Source: an uncultured Pelagibacteraceae bacterium (GTDB taxonomy: Bacteria > Pseudomonadota > Alphaproteobacteria > Pelagibacterales > Pelagibacteraceae). Taken from it: a DNA stretch of 64,000 bases. This document shows, one piece after another, positions 18,804-28,989 of the stretch. Under the pieces are notes generated by a model. It did no database searches and had not been told where the DNA came from. It saw only the letters and a program-made list of their open reading frames with translations. The stretch is from contig CACPMF010000005.1 in NCBI GenBank assembly GCA_902634935.1, positions 18,596 through 82,595 of the forward strand. The letters are read 5' to 3'. The number at the start of each line of letters is the position of its first letter. Position 1 is the stretch's first letter. The position numbers and the translations under genes are program-made.

Positions 18804-19580
18804 TTAATTTATTATTATATTCTTATTTTCTTTTGTTGATTTCTCACTAATATCTATTTTTTTTTCTTCAGATTTAGTTTCTACTTCTTGTGGCAAATCC
18901 TTTTTCGCATTATTAATAGTTTCTTTTAATAAATTACAATAAAGATCAATTGATCTCCTTGCATCATCATTACCAGGAATTGGAAAGTCTATACCCTCTG
19001 GATCAGAATTTGTATCTAATATTGCTACAATTGGTATACTTAATTTAATAGATTCTTTAATTGCAAGTGATTCATAATTTGTGTCGATTATGAAAACAAG
19101 ATCAGGTACTTTTTTCATTTCTGCAATTCCACCTAAGGATCTTTGCAGTTTATCTCTTTGACCGCTCATCTTTAAAAGTTCTTTTTTTGTAAAGCCTCTA
19201 TTTTCAGATGATAGATCTAAATTTATCTTATTTAATTTTTTAATAGAATTTGAGATTGTGCCCCAGTTAGTTAACATTCCGCCAAGCCATCTATAATTTA
19301 CATAATATTGATTAGTATTTTTGGCTAATTCTGCGATAGCCTCTGAAGCTTGTTTCTTTGTTGATATAAAAAGTATTTTTCCACCATTTGAAATTGTTGA
19401 ATATACTTTTTCTAATGCAACATTAGTTAGTTCTAATGTTTGTGTTAAATCGATTATATGTATTGAGTCTCTTTTTCCAAAAATATATTTTTTCATTTTT
19501 GGATTCCATCTTAATGTTTTGTGGCCAAGATGAACGCCAGCTTCTAATAGTTGTTCAATTGTTAGGTTAGGTATTTTCAT
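18804..19580 (-). CDS. rpsB: 30S ribosomal protein S2
   Basis: Small-subunit ribosomal protein. The N-terminus [19 protein letters not shown] and the block [12 protein letters not shown] are diagnostic, and the C-terminal extension is charged ([17 protein letters not shown]). It has 258 residues. It is the first gene of the ribosome/envelope run and has its own promoter and a GC-richer structured 5' leader whose 3' arm lies next to the ribosome binding region, suggesting autogenous control as known for S2 in other bacteria. Confidence 0.97.
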   Translation of the reverse strand: MKIPNLTIEQLLEAGVHLGHKTLRWNPKMKKYIFGKRDSIHIIDLTQTLELTNVALEKVYSTISNGGKILFISTKKQASEAIAELAKNTNQYYVNYRWLGGMLTNWGTISNSIKKLNKINLDLSSENRGFTKKELLKMSGQRDKLQRSLGGIAEMKKVPDLVFIIDTNYESLAIKESIKLSIPIVAILDTNSDPEGIDFPIPGNDDARRSIDLYCNLLKETINNAKKDLPQEVETKSEEKKIDISEKSTKENKNIIIN

Positions 19581-19586
19581 ATTTTT

Positions 19587-19630
19587 TCCCGGTTATGCCA
19601 CCACAATTATTGCCCCAAAGGGACCGGAGG
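19587..19630 (-). promoter_or_regulatory. candidate structured leader RNA of rpsB
   Basis: In a strongly AT-rich background the 5' untranslated region of rpsB contains an unusually GC-rich island. On the transcript strand CCGGU (19623-19627) can pair with ACCGG (19589-19593), enclosing a CCC-UUU-GGG hairpin (19614-19622) that would stack directly on that stem, and a weak CAA-UUA-UUG hairpin (19604-19612). The 3' arm ends in ACCGGGA, 6-8 bases from the start codon, so the stem would cover the probable ribosome binding site. The 5' part also contains ACCTCC, an anti-Shine-Dalgarno-like string. This fits an S2-binding autoregulatory leader; the structure is hand-folded. Confidence 0.6.
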
Positions 19631-19668
19631 TATAAAACCAAAAATTGTGTGCGTATTAATTTTAGAAC

Positions 19669-19696
19669 TAAATACAATTTAAAAATATAATATCAA
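19669..19696 (-). promoter_or_regulatory. probable sigma70-type promoter of rpsB
   Basis: On the minus strand TTGATA (19691-19696) and TATTTA (19669-19674) are separated by 16 bases and resemble -35 and -10 boxes. Transcription would start near 19661, giving a leader of about 80 bases that contains the structured element. In AT-rich DNA such matches occur by chance, but the position right after the dnaE stop is sensible. Confidence 0.45.
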
Positions 19697-19705
19697 GAAT
19701 TTTTT

Positions 19706-22700
19706 TTACTCAATTATTAAATTTTCCTTGATTTTAAGCGAATTTAGCTGCTCGAAGTCAATTTTTCTTTTATCTTTTAAACCAAAAACAAGTTTATTTT
19801 GCTTATCCTGTATTTCAAATTTAATTGTTGTCTTGCCCTCTTTCTTTTTAAGATGTTTAATTTTTTCCAATTCTGATAAATCATTAAAATTAAGTTTTAA
19901 TAAATCAAATGGCTTGCTAATTACTTCTTTTAAAGTAATAATTTTTTTAACGTTAATTTTTTTTTGTATTTTTTTCTCATCAACATAATTTTTCATTAAA
20001 GTCAGCATTAGAGAATTTCCCTCTTTTAAAACTTCGCGATTAATTTCAAAAATGTCTGAAAAAACAAATAATTCAAAAACACTATGTAAGTCTGAAAATT
20101 TAATTATTGCATAAGATGTTCCTTTTTGTGTTTTTTTTTCTTGAGTTTTTAAGACTGTGCAAGCAATATTAGAGCTCAATAAATTTTCATCGTTTTGAAA
20201 ATTATCATAACTTACAATATTGTATTGATCGAATATAGATTCGTACTGATTTAATGGATGATCAGAAATATAAAAACCCAATGTTTCAAACTCTTTTGTA
20301 AGTCTGATATCAATATTCCAGTCTGCAGTATCTTCTAGAATGTTTTCTTCATTACTTAGTTTATCATCAAATAAATCAAATTGGTTAGCTTGTTTATTTT
20401 CAAAATTGTTTTTTGACTTTAATATAATATTTGGAATAGAATTATATATTGATTGTCTATTATTATTTAAATTATCAAATGCACCAGCTCTAACTAAACC
20501 CTCTAGTTGAAGTTTATTTATATCCTTTGGATCAACTCTTTTTACAAATTCAGATATGTTTTTATACTCTCCATTGTTTTGTCTTTCTTTAACTATATTT
20601 GAAATTGCTTCATAACCAACATTTTTTATAGCGCCAAGTGCATAAAAAAACTGTTTACCGTTTGATGTAAAATCTACAAAACATTTATTTATATCTGGTC
20701 TAATAATTTCAATATTTAGTCTTTTAAGTTCTTCATAAAATTCACTCAATTTTTTTTGATTAGATAGTTCCATTGACATTGATGCTGCAAAGAAGTCATG
20801 AGGATAATATGTTTTTAAATATGCAGTTTGATAGGCTATTACTGCATATGCTGCTGCGTGGCTTTTATTAAATCCATACTCAGCAAAAGGTTCTATTTTA
20901 AGAAAAATGCCTGCTGCAATGTCTTTACTAATACCATTTTTGAATGCTCCCTCAACAAATCTTTGTTTTTGTTTTTCAAGCTCTGCTCTTTTCTTTTTTC
21001 CCATTGCTCTTCTTAAAATATCTGCTTCACCAGCTGTAAAACCAGATAATGTTTGTGCAATTTGCATGACCTGTTCTTGATAAATTATTACTCCATAGGT
21101 TGGCTTTAAAATTTCTTCTAATTTTGGATGAAGATAATCAGGTTCTTTAAGTCCATGTTTGCAATCATTATAGATTGGTATATTGCTCATTGGCCCAGGT
21201 CTATATAGAGCAACTAAAGCAATAATATCTTCTAATCTATTAGGTTTCATATGCACTAAAGCATCTTTCATTCCGGAGCTTTCAAGTTGAAATAATCCGA
21301 CTGTTTTTCCACTAGATAATAAATCATATACTTTTTGATCCTCGTAATTAATTTTATCTATTCTAAAATTAGGATCTTTTTCATTTACTAGTTTTTGTGT
21401 TTTATCTATTACAGTTAAAGTTTTTAAACCTAAAAAATCAAATTTTACCAATCCAGCATTTTCGGCAGAATACATGTCAAATTGAGTCGAAGGTAATAAT
21501 AGGTCTGATCCAGAGTCTTTGTAAAGTGGTGTAGTTTCAGTTAATTTTTTATCTGCTATAACAACTCCCGCTGCATGCGTTGCGACGTTTCTATTAAGGC
21601 CTTCTAATTTTAATGATAATTCTATAAGCCTATTAACTCTCTTATCATCCTGTATTAATTTTTGAAGTCTAGGCTCAACATTTATGCATTCTTGTAAATT
21701 TGATGGTCTTGAGGGATCAAATGGAATCATTTTACAAATACCATCTATAAAACCATAGGGTAATCCTAATACCCTACCAACGTCTCTGATAACCATCCTA
21801 GCTTTTAATTTACCAAAAGTAATTATATGAGCTACACTGTTAGAATATTTTGTTGTTAGATATTCAAAGACTAAATCCCTTTTTTCCTCGCAAAAATCTA
21901 TATCAAAATCTGGCATTGAAATTCTATCTGGGTTTAAAAATCTCTCAAAAATCAAGTTAAATTTAATTGGATCAATATCTGTAATTGAAAGACACCATGC
22001 AACTAAAGAACCTGCTCCAGACCCTCTTCCTGGTCCAACTGGAATATTATTATTTTTTGCCCACTTAATATAATCAGAAACTATTAAAAAATAACCAGAG
22101 TAATTCATTTTGGTTATAATGCTAATTTCATGATCTAATCTTATTTTATATTTTTTATAATCATCATTAGTATTTAATTTGTTTTCATTTACGTTGAAAA
22201 TTTTTTCGAATTTTTCTTTAAGACCATTTAAAGATTCATTTATGAGAGCTTGGTTTGCATCAATGTCATTATCTGAAATATTTGGCAAAATTGGCTTTGA
22301 TGGTAATGGTCTATAATTGCATCTATAAGGAAGACTAAAATTATTTTCAAGTGCCTCTGGAAGATCTTTGAACAATTCTATCATTTCATCAGAACTTTTT
22401 AAGTAATGATTATTAGAAAGCCTATTTCTATTACCATCATTGACATATGTTTTTTGTCCAATACACATTAAAGCGTCATGAGCTTCATGCATTGATTTAT
22501 CAATGTAGAAAACTTCGTTAGAGGCAATGATTGGTAAATTCAAATTTTTAGATTGATCTAAATTATAACTTTCAAATTGTTTTTCATTAGCATCATTGTG
22601 TCTTTGTATTTCTATATAAAAATTGTCAGCAAAGTTTTCTGAAAAAGTTTTATAAATACTACTCAATTCCTCTAACAACCCTTTGTTAAAAAGATTTCCT

Positions 22701-23116
22701 GATAATGAGTTAATTGATCCTGAGAGGATGATAATACCTTCTTTAAAATGTATTAAATCTTCAAATTTACAATGTGGATCATTTAAAGAGTCATTTTCTA
22801 GATAAGATTTAGAAGATAATTCGATTATGTTTTTATAGCCAATATAATTTTTAGCTATTAAAGGAATTAATCCATAATAATCTTTATATTTAAAGTTAAT
22901 TTGAGTACCTATTATTGGCTGGGTACCAACAGACGCTATACTCTCAGAAAATTCTAGGGCTCCACATAAATTTGCTGTGTCAGATATTCCTAAGGATTGT
23001 ACTTTGTTTGATTTACAATACTCTTTAAGCAGATCTATTTTAGCGGCACCCTCACAAATAGAATATTGTGTATGTATTTTGAAATGATTAAATGTTTTGC
23101 TAATCGACTCTTGCAT
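19706..23116 (-). CDS. dnaE: DNA polymerase III alpha subunit
   Basis: Catalytic subunit of the replicative DNA polymerase. An N-terminal PHP domain (HTQYSICEGAAKIDLL) is followed by the polymerase core with GPGRGSGAGSLVAWCL and the catalytic pair in PDFDIDFCEEKR near residue 400, the helix-hairpin-helix region, and a C-terminal OB-fold. It has 1136 residues, typical of DnaE1. It starts within the last 17 bases of lolD, the conserved lolC-lolD-dnaE order in Alphaproteobacteria, and is the last gene of the nuo-to-dnaE run. Confidence 0.97.
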   Translation of the reverse strand: MQESISKTFNHFKIHTQYSICEGAAKIDLLKEYCKSNKVQSLGISDTANLCGALEFSESIASVGTQPIIGTQINFKYKDYYGLIPLIAKNYIGYKNIIELSSKSYLENDSLNDPHCKFEDLIHFKEGIIILSGSINSLSGNLFNKGLLEELSSIYKTFSENFADNFYIEIQRHNDANEKQFESYNLDQSKNLNLPIIASNEVFYIDKSMHEAHDALMCIGQKTYVNDGNRNRLSNNHYLKSSDEMIELFKDLPEALENNFSLPYRCNYRPLPSKPILPNISDNDIDANQALINESLNGLKEKFEKIFNVNENKLNTNDDYKKYKIRLDHEISIITKMNYSGYFLIVSDYIKWAKNNNIPVGPGRGSGAGSLVAWCLSITDIDPIKFNLIFERFLNPDRISMPDFDIDFCEEKRDLVFEYLTTKYSNSVAHIITFGKLKARMVIRDVGRVLGLPYGFIDGICKMIPFDPSRPSNLQECINVEPRLQKLIQDDKRVNRLIELSLKLEGLNRNVATHAAGVVIADKKLTETTPLYKDSGSDLLLPSTQFDMYSAENAGLVKFDFLGLKTLTVIDKTQKLVNEKDPNFRIDKINYEDQKVYDLLSSGKTVGLFQLESSGMKDALVHMKPNRLEDIIALVALYRPGPMSNIPIYNDCKHGLKEPDYLHPKLEEILKPTYGVIIYQEQVMQIAQTLSGFTAGEADILRRAMGKKKRAELEKQKQRFVEGAFKNGISKDIAAGIFLKIEPFAEYGFNKSHAAAYAVIAYQTAYLKTYYPHDFFAASMSMELSNQKKLSEFYEELKRLNIEIIRPDINKCFVDFTSNGKQFFYALGAIKNVGYEAISNIVKERQNNGEYKNISEFVKRVDPKDINKLQLEGLVRAGAFDNLNNNRQSIYNSIPNIILKSKNNFENKQANQFDLFDDKLSNEENILEDTADWNIDIRLTKEFETLGFYISDHPLNQYESIFDQYNIVSYDNFQNDENLLSSNIACTVLKTQEKKTQKGTSYAIIKFSDLHSVFELFVFSDIFEINREVLKEGNSLMLTLMKNYVDEKKIQKKINVKKIITLKEVISKPFDLLKLNFNDLSELEKIKHLKKKEGKTTIKFEIQDKQNKLVFGLKDKRKIDFEQLNSLKIKENLIIE

Positions 23117-23786
23117 TGGTAAGTTTTATCTTACCATTTATCATTTGCAATTTACAATCGGCCATATTTGCAAAATATCTATTATGAGTTGCAAAAATTA
23201 TAACTCGATTTTTATTTTTTAAGTTGAATAAAATTTTAAATATTTGTTTAGCATTATCAAAATCTAAGCTTCCCGTTGGTTCATCTGCTAATATTATCTC
23301 TGGTTCATTTATTAATGCTCTAGATATGGCAACTCTCTGAATCTCTCCACCTGATAACTCTGATGGATAATGATTTAACCTTGAGGTTAAATTAACTTTT
23401 TTACTAATTTTTTTAGCCTCCTCAATCGAGTTTTTTTTATCATTAGTTAATAATAATTTTGGTAAATAAATATTTTCTAGAGCAGTAAAATCATTTAACA
23501 GGTTTTTATCCTGATAAATTATCCCAATTTTTGCAGATCTAATTTTATCATTTTCTACTTTTTTCTGAAAATTTATTTTTTTACTTAAAATTTCAATCGA
23601 TCCAGAGTTTGGCTTATCTACTAAAGACAACAAATTTAAAAGTGTTGATTTACCCGAACCAGATGGTCCAACTAAAGAATAAATTTTACCTTTTTCAAAA
23701 GTAAAACTAATATCATTTAAAACTTTTATATTGGTGTGTGAGAAATATTTTTTTTCAATATTTTTTAATACAATTGATTTACTCAT
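23100..23786 (-). CDS. lolD: lipoprotein-releasing system ATP-binding protein LolD
   Basis: ATPase of the LolCDE complex that extracts lipoproteins from the inner membrane for transfer to LolA. It has Walker A GPSGSGKSTLLNL, the ABC signature LSGGEIQRVAISRAL, Walker B IILADEPTGSLD and the switch histidine in FATHNR. It has 228 residues. It overlaps lolC by 8 bases. Context with the LolC-type permease makes Lol the best assignment among related MacB/FtsE-like ATPases. Confidence 0.93.
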   Translation of the reverse strand: MSKSIVLKNIEKKYFSHTNIKVLNDISFTFEKGKIYSLVGPSGSGKSTLLNLLSLVDKPNSGSIEILSKKINFQKKVENDKIRSAKIGIIYQDKNLLNDFTALENIYLPKLLLTNDKKNSIEEAKKISKKVNLTSRLNHYPSELSGGEIQRVAISRALINEPEIILADEPTGSLDFDNAKQIFKILFNLKNKNRVIIFATHNRYFANMADCKLQMINGKIKLTNARVD

Positions 23787-25008
23787 ATTTTAAAGTTTTG
23801 ACTGCATCTAATTTAGCTGCCTGTGTGGCAGGAAAAATTGATACAATAACTGTTGAGATAATTGAGCAAAAAGAAATTAAAATAATAGATTGAGGATCAA
23901 TTTCAGATGGCATTTTACTTAAAAAATAAATTTCTTCTGGAAATAAAGTGATATTAAAAATTTCGCTAATAAAATTTCGGATATTTTCTATATAAATCGA
24001 GAATAGAGTACCAATCATAACACCAAAGACTGTAGCAGAAGTGCCAATTATAAAACCAATCATGAAAAATATTTTTTTTATTGAAGAATTTTGAACTCCT
24101 ATAGATTTTAATATACCAATATCTCTTGTTTTATTTTTAACTAAAATTGTTAAGCCAGATATAATATTGAATGCCGCTACGATAATTATTAGTGATAAAA
24201 TAATGAACATCACATTCCTTTCAACTTTTAAAGCAGAAAATAACGAAGAATTCAAATCAGCCCAAGTATAAACATATTCTTCACTGTATATATTTGATAA
24301 TTTATTTTTTAGGCTATCTGCTTCATGAGGGTTTTTAAAATAAAATTCTAGAAATCTTTGATTTTCATTTTTATCAAACAAGTTTTCTAAAGTTTTTAGA
24401 TTTATATATGCAACATTTTCATTATAATCGGATAAACCACTATCAAATATTGAGGTAATCTTAAATATTTCCTGTTTAGGAAGATTTCCAACCAAAGTTT
24501 GTACACCCACTGGTGACATAATTGTTATTTTGTCACCTATATCTAAATTAAAATTAATACTTAGATCTTTTCCGATTGATATTTCATTTTCATTTAATGT
24601 TTTTAATCCAAAAAAATTTTTATTTTGCAAAACATTGAGTTTGGTAAAATCTTGGGATAAAAAACCTTTTAATAAAACGCCTTTGGTTGAGTTTTTATTA
24701 ATTATAACAGCCTCACCATCGTTACTTAAAATTATGTTATCTACTTCCTCAGAAATATTTTTGGTTGTTTCAAAATCAATATTTAACTTTTTATCGTAAG
24801 ATTTAACAACTGCATGTGCATTGAAACCAACTATTTTGTTGATTAATTCGGTTCTAAATCCATTCATCACGGACATAACTATAATTAAAACTGCCACACC
24901 TAGCGTGATGCCTATAAATGAAAAAATTGAAATTAAATTTAAAAAACTATCTTTTTTCCTGCTTTTAAGAAATCTAAAGATTATCTCTTTTTCTAACTTA
25001 TTTATCAA
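23779..25008 (-). CDS. lolC: lipoprotein-releasing system permease LolC/E
   Basis: Inner-membrane permease of the lipoprotein sorting machine. It has one N-terminal membrane helix (about residues 22-48), a periplasmic MacB-like domain (about 50-260), then three helices with an FtsX-type domain (FNIISGLTILVKNKTRDIGILKSIG). It has 409 residues. A single permease next to lolD is normal in Alphaproteobacteria, where one LolC/E-like protein (LolF type) is likely to act as a homodimer. Its start overlaps the proS stop (ATGA). Confidence 0.92.
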   Translation of the reverse strand: MINKLEKEIIFRFLKSRKKDSFLNLISIFSFIGITLGVAVLIIVMSVMNGFRTELINKIVGFNAHAVVKSYDKKLNIDFETTKNISEEVDNIILSNDGEAVIINKNSTKGVLLKGFLSQDFTKLNVLQNKNFFGLKTLNENEISIGKDLSINFNLDIGDKITIMSPVGVQTLVGNLPKQEIFKITSIFDSGLSDYNENVAYINLKTLENLFDKNENQRFLEFYFKNPHEADSLKNKLSNIYSEEYVYTWADLNSSLFSALKVERNVMFIILSLIIIVAAFNIISGLTILVKNKTRDIGILKSIGVQNSSIKKIFFMIGFIIGTSATVFGVMIGTLFSIYIENIRNFISEIFNITLFPEEIYFLSKMPSEIDPQSIILISFCSIISTVIVSIFPATQAAKLDAVKTLKYE

Positions 25009-26333
25009 TTTGATTTTGCTTTTTTAATTTGAGTAATTATTTCTTCAATTTTCAAATTTTGTGTTTCTTTTCCAACTTCTTTGAATTCAAAAGTATCTCC
25101 TTCTGATTTTTTTCCCAATATCAATTGAAATGGGATTCCAATTAAATTAAATTTTTTTATCTTTGCTGAAATATTTTCTTCGGTATCATCGATAATGGTA
25201 TCAATGTTATTTTTATTCAAATCTTTTAAAATTTTATTTGATTTTTCTAAATTAGAATCATTATTTTTATTTATCATTGGTAATATTGCACAGTCATAAG
25301 GAGCTACTGAAATTGGCCATTTCATGATTTCGTTTTTATCATCATATTTTGCCTCAATTATGGCGCCTACTAATCTTGATACACCTATTCCATAAGATCC
25401 CATTTTAACGAATTCCTTTTTTCCATTAAAATCAACTGCTGCATTCATTGGTTTAGAATATTTATCTCCAAAGTAAAATATGTGCCCCACTTCAATCCCT
25501 TTAGTATTAATTCTTTGGTTTTCCGAAACTTTTTTTTCAAACTCCTCTTTATCAAATTTTTCATCTGTTACTGCATAAAATTTTTCATACTCTTCTCTTA
25601 ATGAATTTAATGAATTTTTTTCAATGTTAGCAATTTCACTATCAACTTCAAAAATTCTTTTATCTGTGTAAATTTTACTCTCACCTGTTTCAGCTAATAT
25701 AATAAATTCATGTGATAAATTTCCTCCAATAGGTCCAGTGTCTGCTGCCATTGGTATAGCTGATAAGTTCAATCTTTTAAACGTTCTTAGATAAGAAAGA
25801 AAAAATTTATTGTAAGAAAAAAATGCATCATCATCTGTCAAATCAAATGAGTAAGCATCTTTCATATAAAACTCTCTACATCTCATGATTCCAAATCTTG
25901 GACGCAATTCGTCTCTAAATTTCCATTGAATATGGTAGAGTAACTGTGGAAGTGATTTATATGATTTAATACTAGATCTAAAAATTTCAGTAACTAGCTC
26001 CTCATTTGTAGGTCCGTAAAGCATTTCTCTGTTTTGACGATCTTTTATACGTAACATTTCTTCACCATAATCATCGTAACGACCACTTTCCTTCCAGATT
26101 TCTGATGATTGAATTGTTGGCATTAATATTTCTTGGACGCCAACTCTATCTTGTTCTTCTCTTACAATTTGTTCAATTTTTTTCATCACTTTAAAGCCTA
26201 ATGGTAACCATGAGTAAATTCCAGCAGAGGACTGTTTGATCATTCCTACTCTTAACATTAATTGATGAGATTTTATTTTAGCCTCTGTGGGATTATTTTT
26301 AAGAATTGGAATAAATGATTTTGAAAAATACAT
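25005..26333 (-). CDS. proS: prolyl-tRNA synthetase (short form)
   Basis: Class II synthetase that charges tRNA-Pro. Motif 2 (FRDELRPRFGIMRCREFYMKD is partly visible from residue 135) and motif 3 (GSYGIGVSRLVGAI) are present, followed by the anticodon-binding domain. At 442 residues it is the short form known from Alphaproteobacteria that lacks the editing insertion between motifs 2 and 3 found in the roughly 570-residue enteric enzyme. Mischarged Ala-tRNA-Pro would then need a separate deacylase, not seen here. Confidence 0.96.
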   Translation of the reverse strand: MYFSKSFIPILKNNPTEAKIKSHQLMLRVGMIKQSSAGIYSWLPLGFKVMKKIEQIVREEQDRVGVQEILMPTIQSSEIWKESGRYDDYGEEMLRIKDRQNREMLYGPTNEELVTEIFRSSIKSYKSLPQLLYHIQWKFRDELRPRFGIMRCREFYMKDAYSFDLTDDDAFFSYNKFFLSYLRTFKRLNLSAIPMAADTGPIGGNLSHEFIILAETGESKIYTDKRIFEVDSEIANIEKNSLNSLREEYEKFYAVTDEKFDKEEFEKKVSENQRINTKGIEVGHIFYFGDKYSKPMNAAVDFNGKKEFVKMGSYGIGVSRLVGAIIEAKYDDKNEIMKWPISVAPYDCAILPMINKNNDSNLEKSNKILKDLNKNNIDTIIDDTEENISAKIKKFNLIGIPFQLILGKKSEGDTFEFKEVGKETQNLKIEEIITQIKKAKSN

Positions 26334-26578
26334 TAGTTGATAAAGTTTCTTAAATTAAAATATTCATATTTTACTAATAAATAAATGATTATAAATATAA
26401 TTGATGTAATCAAAGTAGAATAACCAATTTTTTTTAAAATTTTAGGATTTTCGGGAGCTCCTGGATCAACACCTTCTATATTTTCTTTTTTTTCCCTATT
26501 TACATCAATTGGCAGTATTGCGAAAAATATAATCCACCATAGACAAACAAAAACTACTAATGATCCTGTAATACTCAA
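26333..26578 (-). CDS. DUF1467 small membrane protein
   Basis: Unknown function. This 81-residue protein has two predicted transmembrane helices (about residues 5-24 and 52-71) joined by a polar loop with DVNREKKENIEGVDPGAPENP, the hallmark of DUF1467. The family is restricted largely to Alphaproteobacteria and sits, as here, between the RNase J gene and proS. It overlaps proS by one base and abuts rnj, so expression is coupled to both. Confidence 0.88.
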   Translation of the reverse strand: MSITGSLVVFVCLWWIIFFAILPIDVNREKKENIEGVDPGAPENPKILKKIGYSTLITSIIFIIIYLLVKYEYFNLRNFIN

Positions 26579-28237
26579 CTATATCCTCACTAAATTTATA
26601 TTTGTGAGGGGCCTTTTGCCAGTTTTTTCTTTTGTATATTTTCTACAAGTTGATTTTAAAGCCTCAATAAGATTTGTTTCCTGTTTTTTATTATTCATTG
26701 AAAATGTTTTTGTAGTTTTTTCAATTTCTTCCTCAAGACCGTGTTGAAATTCTTCTTTTTCATAGATAGGTAAACCTTTGAAAGTTAATAAAGGCCTATT
26801 ATGAATATTTCCCTTCGGAGTAATCAAAATTGTTGCCTCAACAAAACCATTTGCTGATAAATTTTTTCTTTCTTTTATTGATTGTGCGTCTTCTTCAACA
26901 CTAATATTACCATCAACATACAACTTTCCACTCGGGGCTTTATCACAAACTTCTGGTTTTTCTCCTGGATATAGTCTTACAATATCTCCGTTTTCTACTT
27001 TAACAGGATAAGGAACTTGCATTTCTTTTGCAAAGTTTATGTGTTCTATCATGTGTCGATGTTCGCCGTGCACTGGAATTACAGACTTAGGTTTAATCCA
27101 ATTATACATATCTTTTAAATCTTCTCTATTTGGGTGACCTGATACGTGTATAAATTCACTATCCTCAGAAATAACTTCAATACCCTCTTTAACTAATTGA
27201 TTATGCAGTTTATATAATTTTTTTTCATTACCAGGAATTATCTTTGATGAAAAAATAACTGCATCACCCCTCTCTATAAATACGTCGGGATGAATATAAT
27301 TAGCTATTCTAGTCATGGCACCCATAGGCTCTCCTTGACTGCCTGTGCATAAGTAAACAATTTTTTCTCTTGATATATTTTTTACATCTCTAGAGTCTAG
27401 GGGTTCAATTACGGTATTTAAATATCCACATTGTCTTGCAGCTTTATAGATTCTATGCATTGATCTTCCAACTAAAGCAATTTGTCTTCCAGTCTTTTCT
27501 GCACAATAAAATGCACTCTCCATTCTTGCTACATTTGAAGCGAACGAAGTAATAATAATTCGCTTATCAAGTCTTTCCATTACTTTCAGCATATTTTTTC
27601 TTACATCTAATTCTGAGCCTGCTCTTCCAGCGCTAAATACATTTGTTGAGTCACAAATCATTGCAAGAACACCTTCTTTGCCGATCTCTTTTAATCTATT
27701 AGAGTTTATATTTTCACCAATCAGTGGGTCAGGATCACATTTCCAGTCGCCTGTATGAAGTATATTTCCTACAGGTGTTTCTATTTTTAGACCGTTTGGC
27801 TCAAGAATTGAATGAGTTAAGGTTACAAACTCAATCTTAAATGGAGTAAGATTTAATGTACTGTTTAATTGAACAATTTTTAAATATTCTGAAATGTCTA
27901 TTTTTTTCTCTTTAAATTTTTCATTAATTAGAACCGATGTAAATGGTGTTGCAAAAATTTTACATTTTAATTTTGGCCAAATGTGCGCTATGGCCCCTAT
28001 GTGATCTTCGTGTGCATGAGTCAAAACTATCCCGAGTAAATCATCTCTTTTATCAACTATGAAACCAGGGTCGGGGTATATTAAATCTACGCCAGGTACA
28101 GTATCATCTGCAAATGTAACACCTATATCAACAATTATCCATTTTTGATTATCAGCTTTACCATAAGCAAATAGGTTCATATTCATGCCGATCTCTCCAG
28201 ATCCACCTAAAGGACAAAAAATTAATTCTTCTTTCAT
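26579..28237 (-). CDS. rnj: ribonuclease J
   Basis: Metallo-beta-lactamase/beta-CASP ribonuclease with 5'-exo and endonuclease activity in mRNA turnover and rRNA maturation. The zinc ligands are in LTHAHEDHIGAI and HTGDWKCDPDP, the beta-CASP part contains CTGSQGEPMGAMTRIA and SGHPNREDLKDMYN, and VIPVHGEHRHM completes the site. It has 552 residues, standard. In Alphaproteobacteria it often supplements RNase E. It lies 5 bp from coaX. Confidence 0.95.
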   Translation of the reverse strand: MKEELIFCPLGGSGEIGMNMNLFAYGKADNQKWIIVDIGVTFADDTVPGVDLIYPDPGFIVDKRDDLLGIVLTHAHEDHIGAIAHIWPKLKCKIFATPFTSVLINEKFKEKKIDISEYLKIVQLNSTLNLTPFKIEFVTLTHSILEPNGLKIETPVGNILHTGDWKCDPDPLIGENINSNRLKEIGKEGVLAMICDSTNVFSAGRAGSELDVRKNMLKVMERLDKRIIITSFASNVARMESAFYCAEKTGRQIALVGRSMHRIYKAARQCGYLNTVIEPLDSRDVKNISREKIVYLCTGSQGEPMGAMTRIANYIHPDVFIERGDAVIFSSKIIPGNEKKLYKLHNQLVKEGIEVISEDSEFIHVSGHPNREDLKDMYNWIKPKSVIPVHGEHRHMIEHINFAKEMQVPYPVKVENGDIVRLYPGEKPEVCDKAPSGKLYVDGNISVEEDAQSIKERKNLSANGFVEATILITPKGNIHNRPLLTFKGLPIYEKEEFQHGLEEEIEKTTKTFSMNNKKQETNLIEALKSTCRKYTKEKTGKRPLTNINLVRI

Positions 28238-28242
28238 TTTAA

Positions 28243-28989
28243 TTACTTAATTAAATCTGATGCTTTCAATACACCATTTATCGTTAAATCTTTGTCTAGT
28301 TTAACTTTTCTATTTATTGAATTTTTGAATAAGTGAGACAAACCACCAGTTAAAACAATCATAAATTTTTTTCGAGTTTGTTTAATAATCAATTTAATTA
28401 TATTGTCAATTAAACCGTTATAACCAAGATAAAAACCAGAATTAATTGCAGAAGTTGTATTTTTTCCTATAACATTTTTAATTTTTTTTAAATTTATTTT
28501 AGGAATTAAGGAGGCTTTGTAAGTTAGATTATCAAGCGACAATTGAACACCTGGAGCAATAACGCCTCCAATATAATTTTTATTAATTACTATATCAAAA
28601 GTTGTTGCTGTTCCAAAATCTATAATAATAAAATTTTTATTAGGTTCTAAAACTGATATTGCATTTGCAAGTCTATCAGACCCTACTTGATTTTTTTTTA
28701 CTTTAATTTTAATTAATTTTTCAATTTTAAGTTTTTTTAATTCATAACATTTTTTATTAGTAATTTTTTCAAAATATTTTTTTATTTTTATAAATTTATT
28801 TGGAACCACTGAACAAAATAAAATTTTATCTATACCTTTTAAATATTTTTTCAAGAAACTAAAATGTAAGCTTAATTTATTCAGATTTAATAAAATTGGA
28901 TTAATCCTCTTTTTCAAGATTAATTTTTTATAATTACTATATAAAGAAATCTTTATATCTGTGTTACCAATATCGCCTACTAAAATCAT
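28243..28989 (-). CDS. coaX: type III pantothenate kinase
   Basis: First step of coenzyme A synthesis, phosphorylating pantothenate. The ASKHA-fold motifs are visible: VGDIGNTDIKISLY at the N-terminus for phosphate binding, VGSDRLANAI, DFGTATTFDIV and GGVIAPGVQLSLDNL. It has 248 residues, within the type III range of about 250-260. It overlaps birA by one base; the birA-coaX-rnj order is conserved in the phylum. Confidence 0.94.
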   Translation of the reverse strand: MILVGDIGNTDIKISLYSNYKKLILKKRINPILLNLNKLSLHFSFLKKYLKGIDKILFCSVVPNKFIKIKKYFEKITNKKCYELKKLKIEKLIKIKVKKNQVGSDRLANAISVLEPNKNFIIIDFGTATTFDIVINKNYIGGVIAPGVQLSLDNLTYKASLIPKINLKKIKNVIGKNTTSAINSGFYLGYNGLIDNIIKLIIKQTRKKFMIVLTGGLSHLFKNSINRKVKLDKDLTINGVLKASDLIK

